DNA from: Pholis gunnellus
Taxonomy: Eukaryota > Chordata > Actinopteri > Perciformes > Pholidae
DNA: 64,000 nt
Direction of reading: 5' to 3'
Assembly: GCA_910591455.2 (NCBI GenBank)
Contig: OU342824.1
Coordinates: 2,451,001 to 2,515,000 of the forward strand
Part shown: positions 22,966 to 33,488 of the stretch, one piece after another
How the letters are laid out: each line of letters begins with the position of its first letter
Numbering within the stretch: position 1 is the stretch's first letter
Made by a program: the position numbers and the translations under genes
Notes under the pieces: model-generated
Databases searched by the model: none
Seen by the model: only the letters and a program-made list of their open reading frames with translations
What the model was told of the DNA's origin: nothing

Positions 22966-23757
22966 GTAGTTATGGATTCAGACCTCAACCTGAACAGCCA
23001 TATCAAGACAATTACAACATCAGCCTCCTATCACCTGAAGAATATATCAAGGATTAGAGGACTTACAGTATGTCTCAACAGGATTTGGAAAAACTTGTCC
23101 ATACATTCATCTTCAGTAGACTGGACGACTGTAACGGAGTGTTTACAGGTCTCTGTAAAAAGTCAATCAGAAAGCTGCAGCTGGAGTCTTCACTAAGACC
23201 AAGAAAGTGGATCACATCACTCCAGTTCTGAGGTCTTTGCACTGGCTTCCTGTCCAACAAAGAATTGACTTTAAAATCCTGCTGTTGGTTTATAAAGCAC
23301 TGAAGGTACATCTCTGATGTGCTGCTACCTTATGAGCCATCCCGACCCCTTAGGTGGTCTGGGACCGGTCTACTTTCTGTTCCCAGAGTCAGAACTAAAC
23401 ATGGAGAAGCAGCGTTCAGTTCTTCTGCTCCACATATCTGGACCAAAGTCCAGAAAGCTGCAGGTCTGCTGAGACCCTCAGCTCCTTTAAATCAAGACTG
23501 AAGACTTTAGTTTGCTGCTGCCTTTAATTGAACCAGATTAAAGGATATTAATTAATTTCTGCATTTTACTACTGTATTTTATTTCTTACACTGCTTTTTA
23601 GTGTTTTAATGACTGTTTTTAATGTATCAATCAATGTACTTAATTGTTTTTAAATCTTCTTTTCTTTTGCCTTATGTTTTGATGCTTTTAATGGTTTTAT
23701 GTGAAGCACTTACCTTGTTGTTGAAATGTGCTCTACAAATAAACTTGCCTTGCCTTT
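22966..23757 (+). mobile_element. L2 LINE 3' end (ORF2 C-terminus and 3' UTR)
   Basis: MDSDLNLNSHIKTI, ASYHLKNISRIRGL and YEPSRPLRWSGTGLL match the C-terminal part of L2-type ORF2, broken by frameshifts and stops. The 3' UTR ends 'tgtgctctacaaataaactt' plus 'gccttgcc' repeats, a typical L2 tail. It is on the dnah9 sense strand. Confidence 0.75.
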
Positions 23758-23782
23758 GCTCTTCTGTTCCTCTCCCACACAG

Positions 23783-23948
23783 CTGTGCTGGAAAAACCCC
23801 TTGAAAAAAAAGCAGGGCGCAACTACGGTCCTCCAGGCAGCAGAAGACTGATCTACTTCATAGATGACATGAATATGCCCGAGGTGGATTCATATGGAAC
23901 GGTGCAACCTCACACACTCATACGCCAACACATGGACTACAACCACTG
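23783..23948 (+). CDS. dnah9: dnah9 exon 13: AAA3 Walker B
   Basis: Completes Ala667, then residues 668-721, ending in two bases of Trp722. VLEKPLEKKAGRNYGPPGSR is followed by Walker B LIYFIDDMNMPEVDSYGTVQ, with Asp694-Asp695. The L2 LINE tail ends about 26 bp before this exon. Acceptor tctcccacacag, donor TG|gtaggc. Confidence 0.97.
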
Positions 23949-24633
23949 GTAGGCCTGAGTCAATTACATACAGCTACGTATGAGCTATATGTAATATATA
24001 TGTATGAGCAAACATGAGAACATGTCTGTGCTGTTTAAAGAGGGTGACATTATGCATAGACTGTCTTTCTAGGTGATTATCAGGAAATACCACATCAGCA
24101 GTGGAATTGTTCCTCACTTTGATTGATTCAATGATGGACAGTTTCAGAGATTTTCTCAATGTATTTACATAGAAAAGAATCATTCAGATAATGGGGTCCC
24201 AGCAGCTGATCGGTGTAATAATTGTAGTGAAAATGTCTTCAGTATTCAGTGAGATCCCTGCCTCAGTATTAATATGGTACAACTTTAATGAGTCAAAAGG
24301 CAAATCTAAAGGCAGGGTTGAATGATTCCCCTTAAAGGGATTCCTTTGCTCATCTCTCTGACACAGTGAGGCCATTCTGAACATGGTTCCACTGTGTCAG
24401 ATGCAGGATGACTGGCTTGGACACGGTCAGCCCATTACAGATATGCTGGGAGGATTTCAGGTATGAAATTGAGAGGAAGGAAGATGCTACTGAGCCACGC
24501 CAGCTTAAGTGGGAGCTGAGGTGGCATATTGAGGAATGTGTGTGTGTGTGTGTGCGGTCGGGTGTTTGTGTGCATTCAAGACGGTTAAATAATGATTTAT
24601 TTTCTGCATGTTTATGCATGTGTGTACTCCCAG
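23949..24633 (+). other. Intron 13
   Basis: GT-AG intron of 685 bp with a short (GT)n near 24538-24554. Nothing else is recognised. Confidence 0.85.
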
Positions 24634-24736
24634 GTATGACCGTAATAAGCTGCTTTTGAAGGAAATACACAGCGTTCAATACGTGTCCTGCATGAACCCC
24701 ACAGCCGGCAGCTTCACCATCAATCCACGGCTGCAG
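24634..24736 (+). CDS. dnah9: dnah9 exon 14: AAA3 sensor 1
   Basis: Completes Trp722, then residues 723-756 (YDRNKLLLKEIHSVQYV, SCMNPTAGSFTINPRLQ). CMNPTAGS holds the AAA3 sensor Asn. The SCMNP...INPRLQ wording resembles DNAH9 as I recall it; DNAH11/17 tend to have ACMNP. Acceptor tactcccag, donor CAG|gtacac. Confidence 0.96.
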
Positions 24737-25947
24737 GTACACACACACACACAGCACGTTGTGTACCACACTGGTTATGCAACACACTGCAGAGCATGTG
24801 CACTAATCACAAAAATGTTTTTCTTTATATTAATGTTATATCTATTATTACATTAGGTGATATTATGTGCTGCTTTACATTCATTAATTTATTCATATGT
24901 ATTTGTTTCTGAGTTTCTTTGTTCATTCATTTATGCCATTTATGCTCAGTTGATTGGACTTAGACAGAAGTTCCATAGTGAATGTAACATGTCTCAACAT
25001 TATGTTTCAGTATTTAGGAAATGACACGATTTGCTTGTTCATTTGTTTGTTTATGTGTTCATATATATCTGAGTGATCTAATTTCACAAAACTTTCTCAA
25101 CTGCTGCTCAGCTGTGTCAGCTGTGCCTATATGTACCAGGATGCATTGCGCGCAAGCGGGGCAGTTCATTCTGTTTGCTAAATAAACAAAATAAATATAT
25201 ATATATATATGTATAAATATTCTTACACCTGAACAGAAAAATACAACCAAGTCTCTGAAAACCAAATGAAGACAGGCCTGTTGACTCTTCATAAAACACA
25301 TTCTAACTGGACAGAAACTAAATAGAACTCACTAAACACGTCTTGATTCGTCTTTTCAATGTTCTAATAATCAGCAACTCGGTTTGGTCGAAATATATCC
25401 TCAGTTCACAGAGTAAGATGTGAAAATATGGCCATCCACGCTGTTTCCCTGCTGTTTTCTTTCTTCTTTCCTTACTGCAGCGGCTGGTTGGTGGCGCTCA
25501 CTCCTATTTCGGTGGTCGACCATTAAATCAGTTTATTATATTGACAAAAATTGCCCTAAAATTGAACACTTCATCACAAGTTCATAATGAATATCTAAAT
25601 CTTTAGAAATAAATCACAAATATGTTCTTTCATTTAGGACAGCTTGTCCACATAGTTTTTAGGAAATGCTGCTCAAATAGGAGGTATATTTGCATTTGTT
25701 CGGGACTATTTTCAGTGACAGATTAATCCACAGTTGGCGCTCTAGTAAGGAGCTGGGTCATAACAAAACATTACAGGAAGAGAACAGAGATGGATATTGA
25801 CTTTAGGGCTCTTAAACATGATTTTTGGATTCATGGTTGAAATTAAATGTAACTTTATCATCCAAATTCATAAGAGTCAATGGTGCTCACAGGTTAACCC
25901 AATTGGGCTTCGCGAGTGTTTTGCGAAGAAGAGCATCATATAAATCA

Positions 25948-27090
25948 CTTTTCCGAAACAAATATAATGAATTTTACCCACATGCTATATACCTACTTAA
26001 CGACGAGATTCTGAGAAAAAATTTAAAAAAAGTAATTTTACTCAGTCAAGACACAATTATACACAAAGTAATATATAAACTACCAAGTTCTAGCACAATA
26101 CCACGTATTTGTCGGCGAATTACAGCGAGCTACCACTGATAGCAGATATCATCACAAAAAAAGAGACCGTCATGGCCGAACGATAGCTTAGCAAGCATGA
26201 GAATTCCACCCTGAATCCGCAGATATCTTCCATATTTCTCTCCTTCAAACCGTTCAAACGTTACACCGTGAAACACACACAAGATCAACCAACCACAGAG
26301 CAAAACATTTGAAACGCATCGTACCTTGAGCTGGTCTGCTGGGTGAAAAACTCTGTAAATCCACTTAAATCCTTTCCTACATATGCGCCGGTCCCTCTCT
26401 TTTGTTTGAGAGTAAAATAGAGTTAATCGACGCATATATGCATAGATAGTCCTCCTTTTACTTTTAAGCGAATCATTTCGACGCTTGGTCTGTTGCGCAA
26501 CTCTTTTGGAGTTTTAGTGGCTAAAAAGTCTGTCAATCACCTGACTGACCGGCCCACTGCATTCTACACTCATTTCCGCATTCTTAGACATATCACATGT
26601 GCAAATCAACCAATCATAGGCTTCGAAAACTGCCAATACACACACATGGAGCAACGAAAAAATCACTTAAAACACATAAATCAGGCCCCTGAGAGGTCAA
26701 ACATGATTCAAAATGATGCCTGTAACTGCTGTATTAGATAGATTGAACCATATTAGTGATAAAACAAGTGAAATATATAGTTATATAGTATATAAAATTA
26801 GAATAGAACAACCAGAATTCAGAAAATTCAGAATTTTGGCTTGACCTGGCATGAACTCTCTGTACTCCAACCTCTATAAATCTGGCCTGCTTCACTTTAT
26901 CAAAGCCAATTTCTTTTTATAAAGGACTGCTGACATGTTGTGCTATGATTGTGGAGAGTTGTAGGCTTACTGCTGCATTATTTCAAAGACAAAAGTGCTT
27001 TTGTTTCCAGGCGAACCTGAACATTTTCAATTTGAGCTGTGTGTTATATTCATTCAGCATTAACCAGTAACATACAATACATCAGGTACA
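25948..27090 (+). repeat. Four-copy interspersed repeat, copy B
   Basis: Begins near 'cacttttccgaaac', as copy D does. It carries 'acttaacgacgagattctg', 'gagaattccaccctgaatcc', 'gcagatatcttccatatttc', 'caaccaatcataggct', 'tagttatatagtatataaaa' and 'gctgacatgttgtgctatga', and ends near 'ttaaccagtaacatac'. It is more diverged than C and D. No protein is encoded. Confidence 0.65.
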
Positions 27091-28377
27091 CAGCTGTATT
27101 CACTGTGTTCTCTCTCCATACCTACTGCACTCTGATCTACTCACACACAAACACTCACACAGAGGCAAACATAAACATAAGATGAAGTAAGTTCACCTTT
27201 AAAACTGGGGACAAAAATGTGACATTTACAAACAGTGAAGCAGTAGATGTAGCTGTTGATAGATTGCACAGATGACTATGTCCTTTAAACGCTGTGTTAC
27301 AGCTGAACTAGTGAACCCGAGTGTTCGACACGGAGAGGAAGGAGACTGGAGTTAGAATAAACAGAGATTGAATGATGTGAAAGCAGCAAGAACAAAGAAA
27401 TGCATATACCGTCAAAAAAATGTACATATCGAGAGCGAATATAATGCATGTATACATGTTATATACCAGATTAAACAACAACATCTGGGCAACACTATCA
27501 TGTAAGTCACTTTTTACACACTCCAAACACAACTATACACAACTAATATAAGTAACTAGAAGATGTACCACAATATCACGTATTTGTCGCTACGAGTCTG
27601 CGAGCTATGCACTCCGCTTCGATATTTCAACAAAAAGCTAATGGCTACACGGCCGAGCAATACATCGCAGAGCATGAGAATTCGACAAAGAAGCCAGAGA
27701 TATCTTCAGAATTTCTCTCTGTGAAACCAGTACAGATCTGTGAGCAAACAAATGGCAGAACAACAAACCGCTTATCCCAAAAAAAAAACAAGCAGCACCT
27801 CACCTTTACGAAGAATCACGAAAAAAACGGCATAATTCCCCGTTTGCCGGCTAAACACTGATGCTACGGATGTCCTGTGTGTTTCTCATCTGTTTCCTGT
27901 AGAAAGGGGGGTCAACCTAACTTGTGGGACCCGGGGAGAGGGGGTCAGACTTTTGGCGAATGGAATTTTACGCACGGGGATGCGCATCGTTTTTTCGATT
28001 TTTACTGGCTAAAGACTGTCAATCAACACCAGGCTTCTACTTCCGCATTCCTGAGACTCTTGACGCGTCTAAAGAGGTGTCATTTTCTAAAATTGACCAA
28101 TCATAGGCTGGCAGAGCCTCACATACACACATGAAGACTGGAGCTCAGACGAGAATCATCCATGGTTTACAGCCTTAGAGAGGATGCTGGCTCTCAAAAT
28201 GATGCCAAACTGCTGTATTAGGAAAGATTGAACACTATTAGTGATAAAACAAGTGAAATATATAGTTATATAGTATATAAAAGTACAATGGAACAGCTGG
28301 TCCCAAAATGACAATTTAGCTTGACCCCGCCTGACCTCTCTAACTTTGTCCTGCTTCACTTTATCAAAGCCACATTG

Positions 28378-28385
28378 TTTTAGAG
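28378..28385 (+). repeat. Left target-site duplication of the hAT
   Basis: ttttagag, identical to 32082-32089 and directly abutting the left terminal repeat. Confidence 0.93.
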
Positions 28386-28510
28386 CAGGGGTCTCAAACT
28401 CGCGGCCCGCGGGCCAAATGCGGCCCGCCGGACGCTAGTTTGAGGCCCCCGCCTTGATATGAAAGTTTAATGTTAGTGCGGCCCGCGCGAGTTTGACATG
28501 GATGCTGTAT

Positions 28511-28710
28511 GGTATCATGTACCCAGAAATGACAGCTTAAAGCTGTGTGCACACCGGACACAATTGACACGATTTTGTCTCGCCCATACGCGAGCGAGCC
28601 CGCCTGTTTTGCTTTTTCTCTCATCATCCATGACTGAGATCACCACCATCACTGCGCTGTACTGCTCTGAAAGTCCGAAGCTCCGCTGTCATTTCTGGGT
28701 ACATGATACC
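28511..28710. repeat. Inverted repeat (26-bp arms) inside the hAT 5' region
   Basis: 28511-28536 is the exact reverse complement of 28685-28710 (core ggtatcatgtacccagaaat), around a 148-bp spacer. Not part of the terminal repeats. Confidence 0.9.
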
Positions 28711-28734
28711 CTCTGGAGGCGTCACATTCTCCCT

Positions 28735-29521
28735 AGTTCTCCCTATAAACGTGCATTTTTTTCACACTGACAGGCTCAGATAGTTACAATAAGTGTCCGA
28801 CAACATACTAGAAAGGAGAAATGAACGTATGTCTACCTTTAGCTTGAGATCGCTGTTTGTTGTTGTTCTGTTGCTGTGTGGACTAAAGGGGTGTTCACAG
28901 CAAAAGCGACAAAAATAATCGCAAAATACTCAAAAATACTCCCATGGTCAGTAAACGGCCGCCGGTAAACTGTGGGTTTTTCCCCCAGTTCTATCCTTCA
29001 GTGCTGCTGCTCTGAGCCGGCTGCCTGCCAGCTAGCAGTGGTTCAGTCCTCCGGTCCAGTCCCGCGAAAAAAATAAACAACCTCCGGTCTGCATTGACTT
29101 TGTATGTAATCTCGTCGGTTTTCCTCCGGTTCTCTCCCTCCGAAACTCCCGGTCAGGTAAACCGCCAGCGAACTCCGGTCCAGTCCCATTCCCCCGGTCA
29201 GGGGAAGTTCACAGGGGATTCACCGGCTCTCTCCCTCCAGAGCCGGCTGCGAAACATAAACTCTCCTGGTCGTTAAACGGTTGTCGGTAAACTCTGTCTT
29301 CCATAAACTGCAGCGGGCACAGCAGCCTGCAGGACACCGCACAGGACCTGTGTGCAGTAACGTTATGAGACTCTCCACACTGATTGGCTCTCGCAACAAA
29401 CAGCGATCTCAAGCTAAAGGTAGACATACGTTCATTTCTCCTTTCTAGTATGTTGTCGGACACTTATTGTAACTATCTGATCCTGTCAGTGTGAAAAAAA
29501 TGCACGTTTATAGGGAGAACT
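28735..29521. repeat. Long inverted repeat (128-bp arms) inside the hAT 5' region
   Basis: Arms 28735-28862 and 29394-29521 are reverse complements with a single difference seen (a c/a change in 'cactgacaggctcagatag'). They enclose a 531-bp spacer. The 787-bp unit may be a foldback element nested in the hAT or a transposase-binding or regulatory duplication. No flanking target duplication was found. Confidence 0.88.
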
Positions 29522-29749
29522 TATAATATAAATATTAAACGGCCACCACAAACACTTTGTGTTTCCATGGTTTCTGACGTTCAACCAATCACTAACTGTG
29601 CCGTGCTCGACGTCATATGCAGGCGCAGGACCCTGAGCCAATCTGGTACCAGCGGAAATTACGTTCTTTGTACGTCAGCTAAACACTAAAACTTAAACTT
29701 CAACACAACAGCGATACCTAGTGGAATTATATATTACACAGCCCCAAAC

Positions 29750-31582
29750 ATGTCTTTCTCAAAGCCTGCAGTGAAGAGAAAGGTTGGTGATGAGCACAGA
29801 CAATTTCAGGAAAAGTGGGAAATTCAGTATTTCTTTGTGGAGCACAGGGGCACTCCGACGTGTCTTATTTGCACAGAGAAAGTTGCGGTGCATAAGGAAT
29901 ACAATTTGAAACGTCATTACACAACTAGACATGCTGAGGACTATGCAAAATACCAGGGAGATGAGAGAGCCAACCGAGTTGCCAATCTTAAAACATGTCT
30001 ACTGAAGCAACAAGATTTTTTTAAGAAAGTAACCAAAGAGAATAACGCAGCAGTCGAAGCTAGCTATGTGGTTAGTGAGATGATTGCTAAAGCAGGAAAG
30101 CCATTTACAGAAGGTGAATTTGTCAAAAAGTGCCTGTTACAGGCTGCAAGTATTGTCTGTCCAGAAAAGAAAGGTCAGTTCAGCAACATCAGCCTTTCTG
30201 CCAACACCGTGGCAGAGCGCATTTGTGACATGTCAAGTGACATTTATGATCAACTGTGTGAGAAAGCAAAATGTTTCAGTGTATACTCAGTCGCTCTTGA
30301 TGAGACCACAGACATCACTGACACTGCCCAGCTCGCAATATATGTCCGTGGTGTTGATGACAATTTTGAAGTGACAGAGGAGTTGCTCACAGTAATGCCA
30401 ATGCATGGCCAGACCACCGCTCAGGAGATATTTCACCAGCTGTGTGATGCCATTGAGAATGCCGGTTTTTCATGGAAGAGATTTGTTGGGATAACAACTG
30501 ATGGAGCGCCATCAATGACAGGGAGGAAAAATGGACTGGTGGCACTTGTTCAAAAAAAACTGGAAGAGGAGGGTGTGGAGGAAGCCATAGCTCTGCACTG
30601 CATTATCCATCAGCAGGCCCTTTGCAGCAAATGCCTGAAATTTGACAACGTGATGTCTGTTGTTGTGCAATGCATCAACCACATCAGATCCAGGGGCTTA
30701 AAACACAGAAGGTTCCGTGCTTTTTTAGAAGAAATGGAGTCAGAATATGGGGACGTGCTTTACTTCACCGAGGTACGTTGGCTCAGCAGGGGAAACATGT
30801 TGAAGAGATTTTTTGAGTTGAGAGCAGAAGTGAAAGTCTTCATGGAGAAGAATGGGGTGGCTGTTCCTGTGTTAAGTGATCCTATATGGCTCATGGACTT
30901 AGCTTTTCTTGTTGATGTCACGCATGAGCTTAATGTACTGAACAAGAGGTTACAAGGCCAGGGGCAACTTGTCAGTGCTGCCTATGACAATGTGAGAGCA
31001 TTCTCCACAAAACTTATGCTATGGAAAGTTCAGCTATCTCAGACAAACCTTTGCCATTTCCCAGCATGCAAGGCACTTGTGGATGCAGGCACACCATTCA
31101 GTGGTGAGAAGTATGCTGATGCCATTTTGAAGCTACAGGAGGAATTTGACCACAGATTTGCAGACTTCAAGACGCACAGAGCCACATTTCAAATTTTTGC
31201 GGACCCCTTCTCCTTTGATGTGCAAGATGCCCCTCCTGTGCTTCAAATGGAGCTCATTGACCTGCAGTGCAACTCTGAACTCAAAGCCAAGTTCAGGGAG
31301 GTGAGTGGAAGAGCAGACAAGCTTGGGCAATTTTTGAGAGAATTGACTCCCAGCTTCCCTGAGCTTTCCAGAATGTTCAAGCGGACCATGTGCCTTTTTG
31401 GGAGCACGTACTTGTGTGAAAAGCTCTTCTCCACCTTGAACTTCAATAAGTCCAAGTACAGGACCAGACTTACTGATGAGCATCTTCAAAGTCTACTGAG
31501 GGTCTCAATTGCTTCCTCCCTCAAGCCAAATGTGGCTCGGCTATGCAAGAGGAAGCGCTGCCAGACCTCTAGCCAAAAGTAG
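29750..31582 (+). CDS. hAT transposase, intact 610 aa (GTF2IRD2/Charlie8-like)
   Basis: Cut-and-paste DNA transposase of the hAT superfamily. A BED-like zinc finger uses C38, C41, H56 and H61 (CLICTEKV...LKRHYTTRH). Candidate catalytic acids are D184 (VALDETTD), D251 (ITTDGAPSM) and E557 (YLCEKLFS). The conserved CxxH (C284/H287) and RW (R343-W344) signatures are present. The C-terminal LFSTLNFNKSKYRTRLTDEH block is the hAT dimerisation region. I chose the first ATG, at 29750, about 1.36 kb inside the left end. The frame is uninterrupted and close to full hAT length. It resembles the transposase-derived part of GTF2IRD2-like host proteins, but the matching terminal repeats and target duplication here argue for a real transposon. 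Confidence 0.92.
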   Translation: MSFSKPAVKRKVGDEHRQFQEKWEIQYFFVEHRGTPTCLICTEKVAVHKEYNLKRHYTTRHAEDYAKYQGDERANRVANLKTCLLKQQDFFKKVTKENNAAVEASYVVSEMIAKAGKPFTEGEFVKKCLLQAASIVCPEKKGQFSNISLSANTVAERICDMSSDIYDQLCEKAKCFSVYSVALDETTDITDTAQLAIYVRGVDDNFEVTEELLTVMPMHGQTTAQEIFHQLCDAIENAGFSWKRFVGITTDGAPSMTGRKNGLVALVQKKLEEEGVEEAIALHCIIHQQALCSKCLKFDNVMSVVVQCINHIRSRGLKHRRFRAFLEEMESEYGDVLYFTEVRWLSRGNMLKRFFELRAEVKVFMEKNGVAVPVLSDPIWLMDLAFLVDVTHELNVLNKRLQGQGQLVSAAYDNVRAFSTKLMLWKVQLSQTNLCHFPACKALVDAGTPFSGEKYADAILKLQEEFDHRFADFKTHRATFQIFADPFSFDVQDAPPVLQMELIDLQCNSELKAKFREVSGRADKLGQFLRELTPSFPELSRMFKRTMCLFGSTYLCEKLFSTLNFNKSKYRTRLTDEHLQSLLRVSIASSLKPNVARLCKRKRCQTSSQK

Positions 31583-31984
31583 GCAAGAGAAGCCATGTTC
31601 AGAACAGCTCATGTTGAAAGTTTCATTAATGTTCATGTTAAAGGTTAAATAACTGTTAATACTGTTAATTTGAATCTGAAAAAAAATAATTTCTCTACCC
31701 ACCAACTATATGTGGTTTCTTAAGTTTTTCTTATTTGCTGTTTTATTATTATTTTATTTATTTATTACTGATTGATTGATTTATTTTCTTTATTCTTTAT
31801 TTGTTTATTTATTTTTTCATCTTATTTTGTGTAGAAAATTAAAAATTAAGATATTTGAGAACAGTGGAATGTTTTATCAGAGCTTTTCTTGTGGAAAACC
31901 GGAACCAAAGCACTGAAAAAGTGTAGGGTATAGCAGAAGCAAAAGCATTGAAGACAGTTTTTTTTTCTTTTTTTTTCTGTTTTT

Positions 31985-31990
31985 AATAAA
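31985..31990 (+). promoter_or_regulatory. Candidate polyadenylation signal of the hAT transposase
   Basis: AATAAA about 400 bp after the transposase stop and about 90 bp inside the right end. A used signal here could also truncate dnah9 transcripts, since both run the same way. Confidence 0.5.
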
Positions 31991-32081
31991 TGCGTTTTTT
32001 TTGTTGAAAACCTGATGCGGCCCAGCCTCACCCAGACCCTAGCTCCAGTGGCCCCCAGGTAAATTGAGTTTGAGACCCCTG

Positions 32082-32089
32082 TTTTAGAG
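32082..32089 (+). repeat. Right target-site duplication of the hAT
   Basis: ttttagag, identical to 28378-28385. Eight bases is the hAT hallmark length. Confidence 0.93.
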
Positions 32090-33248
32090 ACTCCTGACAT
32101 GTTGTGCAATGATTTGGGCATTATTATTATTGGCCATTATCTCAAATAAATAATATCAATAAAAGTGCTTTTGTTTCAGGTGAACCTGAAACTTTTCAAT
32201 TTGAGCTGTGTGTCATCTTCATTTACACTTAACCAGTAACATATACACTGATATTTACACATCTGATCAAATCTCACAAGTGTTACCTTTATTATAACGT
32301 CAAAATTATTCAAATAGCCCTTGTAGTTAGAGATTTATACTCTTTAGTATGGGTATGCAATTTTTGAGCAGAGGCCTAAAAATAGGGCTCGTGCTTTTAA
32401 ATCATGTAGCTTTGATCTTACGTCCTAATATTCGGCCTCTATGGCTCAACTCAAACTGTGACTTATTTAAAACTAGGAGGCCACCTCCATCAAGGCTGTG
32501 TCCATAAGTGAAAATAATGGGCCATGCTACACCCTCCCAACAAATGTCAGAGCTGTATCATTTAACATTAATCACCACATCCTTTTTTGTTAACATCAAC
32601 CCGTAATAGTTATCTTTGCATCATCTGATAACATTTTAAAAACCCAGAACCTTGTTGTTTGTTACCAAAACGATGAAGAGATACAGTTTTGAGGTGCTCC
32701 TGTACTTACTCTCAGAAATGACTACATAGAATTTATTTTCACTTCTTTTACAGCAAAACATTTTATCCTCAACTAGATTGATATTGACACTGAGATTTCT
32801 TCTGGACTGACGTTAAAGCCACAGGGGGGGTAATTGTTCATTTGAATTACTTTTAGGTAGTGGCACAATCCAAGCTGTTTTCCACAGGTCAGGGACCTTG
32901 TCTGCGTCTGTATCGACTGACACATTAAGTGTTTTGCATATGACCCTGCAGCCCCAATGATTTTCTAGCCTCAGCCAAAAGGAAAATAAGGCTCATGATA
33001 ACACTGTCCTCCAGTTTGTGTAAACAGACAGTAGAGTTTGATCAGAAACTGGAAAGCGATTATGATGAAGTAGTACAGTACATGATCGTCTACCTGGGAT
33101 ATTCAGCACACATAATTACTTGACTTTATGATTGCGGACCAAACTTGAAATGAAAAGGCACAGTCCTTCTTCTTTCACTGATGGTCACCTACAAGTGTGG
33201 AACAACATGTTCACTCTTGCCTTGTTTATGCTGCATCTCCCTCTATAG

Positions 33249-33488
33249 CGCCACTTCTCTGTCTTCGCCCTGTCCTTTCCTGGAGCCGAGGCCTTGAGCA
33301 CCATCTACACCTCCATCCTGTCTCAGCACCTGAGAGGAGACGGCTTCACCAGCGGCCTGCAGAAGAGCTGCCCCACCCTGGTCCAGTTAGCCTTGGCCCT
33401 GCACCAGGGCATCTCCTCCACCTTCCTCCCCACTGCAGTCAAGTTCCACTACATCTTCAACCTGCGAGACCTCTCCAACATATTCCAG
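33249..33488 (+). CDS. dnah9: dnah9 exon 15: AAA3 C-terminal part
   Basis: Eighty codons, residues 757-836, phase 0/0. RHFSVFALSFPGAEALSTIY opens it, and STFLPTAVKFHYIFNLRDLS, NIFQ closes it, all conserved in axonemal heavy chains. It lies after the 8.5-kb, transposon-rich intron 14. Acceptor ccctctatag, donor CAG|gtgaca. Confidence 0.97.

Larger units (their letters stand above)
20101..23782 (+). other. Intron 12
   Basis: GT-AG intron of 3.68 kb, nearly filled by LINE and repeat debris from about 20300 to 23757. The L2 tail lies about 26 bp before exon 13. Confidence 0.85.
28386..32081 (+). mobile_element. Full-length hAT DNA transposon (3696 bp)
   Basis: Perfect 16-bp terminal inverted repeats (caggggtctcaaactc at 28386-28401, its complement at 32066-32081) are flanked by a perfect 8-bp duplication, ttttagag, at 28378-28385 and 32082-32089. 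Subterminal 'gcggcccgcgggcc' and 'gatgcggcccag' motifs are usual for this group. One open 610-codon transposase frame lies at 29750-31582, with AATAAA at 31985-31990. It is nested in copy C of the four-copy repeat. Intact ends, target duplication and ORF suggest a young insertion. Confidence 0.95.
27405..32400 (+). repeat. Four-copy interspersed repeat, copy C, split by a hAT
   Basis: The left part (about 27405-28385) and right part (32082 to about 32390) become continuous once the hAT at 28386-32081 is removed. 'tttatcaaagccacattg' then joins 'actcctgacatgttgtgcaa' as in copies B and D. It shares 'gaccaatcataggctggcag', 'ctcacatacacacatgaaga' and 'gagcagaggcctaaaaatag' with copy D. It predates the hAT. 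Confidence 0.7.
24737..33248 (+). other. Intron 14 (transposon-rich)
   Basis: GT-AG intron of 8.5 kb, the longest here. It holds copies B and C of the four-copy repeat, a full-length hAT nested in copy C, and a short TA run (about 25194-25210). 24740-25940 and 32410-33248 show nothing recognised. Confidence 0.85.

Noticed and set aside
24408..24659. 83-codon frame in intron 13
   Set aside because: It runs into GT repeat, has no homology, and the dynein phase joins exon 13 directly to exon 14.
28386..32081. Transposase frame as a domesticated host gene
   Set aside because: Perfect termini and target duplication tie the frame to a complete transposon, and there is no intron or host promoter evidence.
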